Shown piece after piece: positions 48,294 through 64,000 of a stretch of 64,000 bases of DNA. The translations under genes were made by a program, and so were the position numbers. Position 1 is the first letter of the stretch. Each line of letters starts with the position of its first letter. The stretch is from Amoebidium appalachense (taxonomy: Eukaryota; Ichthyosporea), in the NCBI GenBank assembly GCA_963693365.1, contig CAVNZM010000006.1, positions 6,696,001 to 6,760,000 on the forward strand. Direction: 5' to 3'. Under the pieces are notes generated by a model that saw only the letters and a program-made list of their open reading frames with translations, was not told the DNA's origin and ran no database searches.

Positions 48294-48344
<51 letters not shown>

Positions 48345-48402
48345 CGGGCTGCTTCTGCTGCTGCTTCTGCTTCTGTTTCCGCTAGTGGTGAGGGTGGTGA
48401 TG

Positions 48403-48433
<31 letters not shown>

Positions 48434-49379
48434 TATACGTGTGTGTGTTCGGCGAAGGAGGGGGGGGGGGGAGGGGGGGACGGAGGGGGTAGGGGAGGGA
48501 TCCCAGGAGGGTGGGGGGGGGGGGCCGGGAGGCCGGGGGCGGGGATCCCTCCGGGAGCTCGAGCCTGGGGGGAGGCGGGGGATGCTACTCGACTCTGAAG
48601 CTGGCGTTGCTCATGCTGGTTAACATGATTTTTTGTCCATAAGGACTACGCAAAGAAAAAGCCGTGGGGGGGAAGGGGGAGAGGCGAAGAGGATGACATG
48701 TTTTTCAAAGTCTGACGGGAGGGAGGGGGGGAGCGAGGTATGGTCAAGGAGGGGGGGGAGGGGGGGGGGGGGGCGGCCCGGGGCCCGGGGGCCGGGGCCG
48801 CTGAGGGGCTCACGGCCCAACCAATCAGATTTATGATTGCGCAAACAACATATCAACAAAAGCCTTCTAAATATGGTAAGCTGCAGATCCCTGGAATATG
48901 ATTGGGCTAACAAAACGATTCTGCATTCTTTCGAAATCACTTCAAAAAGTGGGTGAAAACCGTCGGAGAACGAAAAAAAATAAAATAATGATGTGGTGTC
49001 ACAACATCGCTAAACGAAGTAAACGTGTGTACTTGAGCTTTGTATATGCTATATGCTTTTTTTAAAAACCCTAGGATATTGATTCCGTTCACCAAGGAAA
49101 GAGGCTCAAAAAAGCGTTTGGGAGCATGCCCGTGTGCATCATCAACTTGGCTTCTCAGCTGACAACCTATTTACCACGGTAACACATCACTGACAAACAA
49201 GGCTTGTAACTTAGCTGGAATGCCTATACGTAAACCCACAAACCAACTCCAAAAATATACCTCAACACATTTTTCACGCCCTAACTCGCCTTCTTCTTTT
49301 TACACCCCTCACATCTAAAAGTAGCATGTTCATTTTTTTTTGAGCTTTGGTACACACACACATGGCATACAGAGGCACA
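47379..49379. other. Intergenic spacer
   Basis: This separates the unrecognised gene from the phosphoglycerate mutase. It holds a G run (47567-47588), the 115-bp tandem duplication 48076-48305 followed by a 47-nt C run, a short TG array, very GC-rich G-run sequence (48460-48600 and 48740-48810), and about 500 bp of unique sequence before the mutase start. No gene is recognised. Confidence 0.6.
48076..48305. repeat. 115-bp tandem duplication ending in C runs
   Basis: The unit starting TAGGAAGGAAACAGAAGATC and ending TTGTTCGATCCCCCC occurs at 48076-48190 and 48191-48305. The copies appear identical, and each ends in a C run; the second run has expanded to about 47 nt. Confidence 0.9.
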
Positions 49380-59542
<10,163 letters not shown>

Positions 59543-61049
59543 ATGGAAGGAGAACAAAAAATCACCGACATCCCCATTTCCGAATTCGCCGACCCAGGCG
59601 CGGGTGGTCCCGCCCCCCCAACCACCACCCCACAACCCTTCTCCATCTACACATCCATGAGCATGGGTGTGGGGGGCGCTGGCGCAAAAGTACACCCATC
59701 CAACCTCCCTCCATCCTCCGACAAGTTGATGTATGACTTGTGGGGGTCACAACATGTGGCTCCGTGCGTAGCTGCCGCGTATGAAACGGGACTGTTTGCA
59801 TATCTTGACGTCAACCCGATGGCTACGGTGGGGGCCACGGCTCAGGCGCTGGGGTTGGCACCCAGAGGAGTGAGGGCTGTGATGAATGGTAAGGGGTGTG
59901 GTTGAGATATCGGTTGGATATATTCGTAGTGCTTAAAGACTATCCACTGAGGAATCGGTATGTCATCGTATTGGTACCTTTTAATAAGCTCAGCCAAGAC
60001 CTAGGGTACTTTGGGACTATCGGAAGGATTAGAATCAGTCTATTGGTCGTTCAGACTTTCCGAAAGATAAAATAGGCTGTATTATTGTTATCTTCTTTAA
60101 GTTCAGGTCATCATTAGCTGATTTGGATACACCTAGTAGTATCGAAGCCGACTATCCATTCACACAGGGGTTTCACAGCCTTTCCCGTGCAACTTGCAAC
60201 CTCCTTACCCAATCATTTCGTTGGCTAAATAGTTCGTGGACCCGCATATTAGCATATTGGATTATTTGTTGTTGGTGTTGCTTGCTCGTGGCAAACTATG
60301 CATGCCCAAGGTATTCCCAAAGTCACATCACACCTAAAGCAAACATGTGCACACCGTGCACACCGGGTGTGCACACCCATTGGGCTAAATGCTACACTAC
60401 TGCACCCACTGTAAATGCTACACTACTGCACCCACTGTAAATGCTACACTACTGCACCCACTGTAAATGCTACACTACTGCACCCACTGTAACACTCCTT
60501 CTCCCCCCCCCCCCCCCCCCCCCCCCAACACACACACACACACACACACCCTCCCCTCCCCCCAACCCACCCACCCTCCTTAACCAAGTGCAGAGGCCCA
60601 CCCATTGCCCTACTAATCCTACCCCATCCCCCCCTTACCCATGCCCCCTCCTCCTCCCCTCCTTCTCCCCCCCTTTTCTCCTTCCCCCCCCCCCCCCCCT
60701 CTTCTTCCCCTCTCCCCTCGGGTCCCCCCCCCCCCCCCCCCCCCCCCCCCCACACACACAACACACACACACACACACACCATGCACACAGTGCTTGTTG
60801 GGCTTGGTCTGCTGATACGTCACGGGGAGGGTCACGTTCTTGAGGGGGGTCACAGCGCATTTCTGGGCACGGACAGTCACTTCAATAGGGCATACGTGTT
60901 TGCAGCTGACACACCAAGGGACCAGGTGGGTGCATACGGTCTGAAATATCCGGGAATATTTTCTCGCCCTGCCCTTTCTGTCTTTTCCTTTCTCTAACTC
61001 TCTCTCTCTATCCCCTTACTACCCTTGATCCCTCACACTCTCCCCCCGA

Positions 61050-61080
<31 letters not shown>

Positions 61081-61699
61081 TTCCCTCCTCCCCCTTTCTC
61101 TTCATCTCTCTACTCCGGGAGTCCCTCTCTGCCTCCCTCCCTCTCTCCCTCCCTCCTTCCTCTCTTGCCTAGAAACTCACCATCCGTCACTTCCTCCCTA
61201 CTCCCCTCTCTCACTTTTTCCCGTTTTCCACCCCTTTCGGTTCTTCTTTGAGAGTTTTTTTCCCCATTCCTTCCTTTTAGTTCTTTCCTTCTTTCTTATT
61301 CATCATCTTCCTCTTTTCTTTTTCTTTTCTTTTCTTTTCTATTTTTTTTCTTTTCTTTTTTCTTTTTTTTTTTTTTTTTTTTTTTTGGGGGGGGGGGGGG
61401 GGGAGGAGGGAGGGGAGGGGGGGGGGGGGGGGAGGAAGATGAGACAGTTGAAAGGAGGGGGGAAGGTATAAGCAGGAAACGAGAAGTGTATATTTTTAGC
61501 ATGACGGCCAGGTAGGGTGGGGGGGTTGGGGGTGGGGGTGGGGGGGGGGAGAGTGGGGAGGGGCGCAAGAAGAAAATTTCGTGTTTCGTGGTTATGTTCT
61601 TCTGACCCCACCATACATGTATTGAGAGTGAGGTGTATTTGATTTCCATGCTATGGCAAAGCAAATTGGTCTACACATCTCACCTCATTTCTACCCCCC

Positions 61700-61730
<31 letters not shown>

Positions 61731-62542
61731 AAAAAAAAAAAAGGAAAAAAAAAAGGAGAAGAAGTTTAGAAAGAGACAGATAAGAAACGAACTTGAACAT
61801 GCAACAGGAGGCTATCAAAAAAGCAGTAAGGACAATTTGCGAGCATTAAAACAAGCAGAATACGCATGTGCAACCACATACATTTTTCCAGCTATCCAAA
61901 ACTTAGTATATTGCCCATATATCTCACTCATCGACTATCTCGCCAGGTTGAGCGCCTCAAGACTGGCCTTGCCACGAACCTTGCTGTGGGTGTGTCCAAC
62001 CCCATGGAGCTGTGGGAGTCAGGTATATCCATGCCGAATCCAATATTCCGCCACCAAATTTCACATACATGTCGAGCTTATACCTCCATGCATATCTCGT
62101 TCACCCTTTTAACCCTATTTCCCAGCTGCCCCCCCCCCCCCCCTCCCCTCCCCCCCCCCCCCCACCCCCCCCAAAGCCACCTACGGACGTCCTCTTTCAG
62201 GTTTCATTCACTTCTCGGTATGTGTCAGTAGAGGTTTGGGTATAATGGCCCGGGGTCTAATTTCCGTACATCTCAATGGAAACGTGTTGATAGTTATGAC
62301 ACAAAGAAACACCCTGTTCGAAGCAGTCATCCACCCGTCCTCGCTTCACAATTCCTGTACGCTGAACTGCCATTAAGGAGACCCGACTAGCTTTCCAGCC
62401 CGCCCCCCTCCCTCCCCCCACCCTCAATTCGCTCTCTCTCTCTCTCCCTCCCTCCTCCCCCCCACCTCTCCCCCTCCCCCCCGCGTCCCTTCCTCCCCCC
62501 CTTCCCACCCCATTCCCCTGGGTTCTCAGACCCGGCCTTAAG

Positions 62543-62575
<33 letters not shown>

Positions 62576-63269
62576 ACAACCCCCTCCGCTGCAACTGAGA
62601 TAGCATACCCGTTGTTGTGAACGTCTGCCCAGTCGATGTTCTGACCTTTGACCTTTTGTACAAACTAACAAGTCGCCATCTGTTATCCCCTGCCTCTATT
62701 CCACCCCAGCCGTCCTTGGCCGGCCTATTTCTACATTACCCCTCCTCCCCCCCCCTCCCCCTCCCTCCCCCTCCCTCCCTCGCTTCCTCTGGCTTTTTAA
62801 ACTCCCTTTCAATGCTCCTAATCCCCCCCCCCCCCCCCCCCCCCCCTCCCCCCTCCCCCTCCCCCTCCCTCCCTCGCTCCCTCTGGCTTTTAAACTCACT
62901 TTCAACGCACCTAATCCCCCCCTCCCCCCCCCGCCCCCCGGCCCTCTTCAAAAAAGAAACCCACACACTACCCCCCCCCCTTCCTCGCCCACATACACAC
63001 ACTTACCCACCCACCCACCGTCCCAACCCCCTACCACCCACAGACCCAACTAACCAACACAACCCACCCACTAAACAACCCCCCCCCCCCCCCCCCCCCC
63101 TCCTCCTCCCCCAACCACTCACCCACCGTTTTCACCGGCACCCCCTACCCCACCCACCCTACCACCACCACCACCACACACACACCCGCACCCACACCCA
63201 CACATCGACACATCCCCCCCCCCCCCCCCCCTCCCTCTCCTCCCCTCTCCCCCCTCCTTCTTCCTTTCT

Positions 63270-63300
<31 letters not shown>

Positions 63301-63391
63301 CCCACCCACCCATACCCACCCACCCACCCACCCACCCACCCGCACCCACACACACCCACACACACCCACACACACCCACACACCCACACAT

Positions 63392-63424
<33 letters not shown>

Positions 63425-63590
63425 CATGGTGACCCCCGAGCAGGCCACGCAGCTGTGCACCTACTTCCAGTCACTGATTCTGCCTGCCGCCACTGCCCTT
63501 GCCAGGCACCCAATCATCACTGCTCTGGGCTGCACCTCTCTGCTGGATGTTGGTGGGGGCCCGGCTACAATGACAATTGCACTGGCCCAG
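59543..63590 (+). CDS. SAM-dependent O-methyltransferase (ASMT/COMT-like), 3' partial
   Basis: It transfers a methyl group from S-adenosylmethionine to a hydroxyl of a small aromatic or polyketide-type molecule; the substrate is unknown. Four phase-consistent exons are visible: 59543-59888, 60792-60925, 61947-62022 and 63424-63590, giving 241 residues. Exon 1 starts MEGEQKITDIPISEF and contains the winged-helix dimerisation region (AAYETGLFAYLDVNP, ATAQALGLAPRGVRAVMN). Exon 2 continues it (LVGLGLLIRHGEGHVLEGG). Exon 3 (MELWESG) and exon 4 (QATQLCTYFQSL) lead to SAM-binding motif I, SLLDVGGGPATMTIALAQ, with the DxGGG glycine loop. This order is that of plant-type and hydroxyindole O-methyltransferases. 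The remaining Rossmann fold and the catalytic His/Glu would be right of the window. An exon at about 63945-63969 (PNAYTGAE) is possible but unproven. Confidence 0.88.
60390..60493. repeat. Four-copy 26-bp tandem repeat
   Basis: The unit TGCTACACTACTGCACCCAC plus TGTAAA repeats at 60390, 60416, 60442 and 60468 with no visible differences in the first three. It lies in the first intron of the O-methyltransferase. Confidence 0.92.
62545..63423. repeat. C-run and (CCCA)n/(CA)n-rich 3' half of an intron
   Basis: Most of the second half of the O-methyltransferase intron 62023-63423 is C runs, CCCTCC, CCCA and finally (CA)n running into the AG acceptor at 63422-63423. On the plus strand it is almost free of G. 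Confidence 0.8.
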
Positions 63591-64000
63591 GTAAGGCCCT
63601 TGAGCTATTTTAGGAGTTGTGGATGCTATGTGCTCTGATATCAATCCTATGAGCTATTCTTAGTTGCTGAGAATGCACTATCCCCCTGCACATTTCTCTC
63701 GTTGCATGTGCTGCATACATCAGTATTTTTTTTTTAAAAATTCCCAAGTAACAGAATTGGCAGATCGTTTTTTCGGGGGCTGAACTGAATGCTGTTGCTC
63801 CGGCCCAGGCTCTGAAGGGGGTAAGATCTACTATTAGGCGCTGTCGGTGTGATCTTCAAGCTAACAAAAGAATACGTTTGGATTGTTTCATGATCTATTT
63901 GTATGCAAACGTTGCAAGTTTGCATATGGAGATCGCATCATAGGCAGCCGAATGCCTACACGGGCGCTGAAGGTGAAGTCAACATCGCGTCATCATGATA
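63591..64000. other. Right-edge sequence, probably intron of the O-methyltransferase
   Basis: Unique sequence with no long repeats after the GTAAGG donor at 63591. A short AG/GT-bounded segment at about 63945-63969 is the only exon candidate seen. Confidence 0.5.

Noticed and set aside
60390-60493. Four-copy 26-bp repeat as a CRISPR or regulatory array
   Set aside because: The units are contiguous without spacers and lie in an intron; it is a simple tandem repeat.

Overview
This is nuclear DNA from a eukaryote with large, intron-rich genes. The evidence is conserved protein segments of 11-441 nt, each bounded by GT and AG, whose reading phases join correctly from exon to exon. The gene set is a C2-AGC kinase, a SUMO protease, tafazzin, an MFSD8/CLN7 transporter, a cofactor-dependent phosphoglycerate mutase and a small-molecule O-methyltransferase. 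All are ordinary eukaryotic families. The N-terminal C2 plus AGC kinase layout recalls fungal Sch9 and its protist relatives. I cannot name the lineage from sequence alone. A repeat-rich alga or other protist is a guess.

Layout: (1) 517-13800, minus, a C2-AGC kinase in 17 exons whose last exon lies off the left edge. (2) 14728-26381, plus, a SENP/Ulp1-type SUMO protease. It stands head to head with the kinase across a 0.93-kb unique spacer that probably holds both promoters. (3) 29236-30033, minus, an intronless tafazzin. (4) 32302-42732, minus, an MFSD8/CLN7-like lysosomal transporter in 12 exons, with one single-base frame break. (5) 45747-47378, plus, an unrecognised gene with a basic, coiled-coil C-terminus and two frame changes. 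(6) 49380 to about 52990, plus, a phosphoglycerate mutase with an unusual C-terminus. (7) 59543-63590, plus, an O-methyltransferase that runs off the right edge. The genes look like independent housekeeping genes, not a pathway cluster.

Most of the window is intron and spacer filled with simple sequence: G or C runs up to 61 nt, (TG)n/(CA)n arrays over 100 nt, (CT)n/(GA)n tracts, and (CGTG)n arrays. Nearly all long open frames in these stretches are translations of repeats and are not annotated. Among the repeats are several structured elements: a 460-bp element with 80-bp terminal inverted repeats enclosing an exon-like segment, a fold-back element with internal palindromic repeats, two related short hairpin elements, a dispersed repeat family, and several recent tandem duplications.

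The most unusual general feature is that many splice sites lie directly in dinucleotide repeats. Donors continue as GTGTGT and acceptors are preceded by CACACACAG, so the two ends of some introns are complementary.
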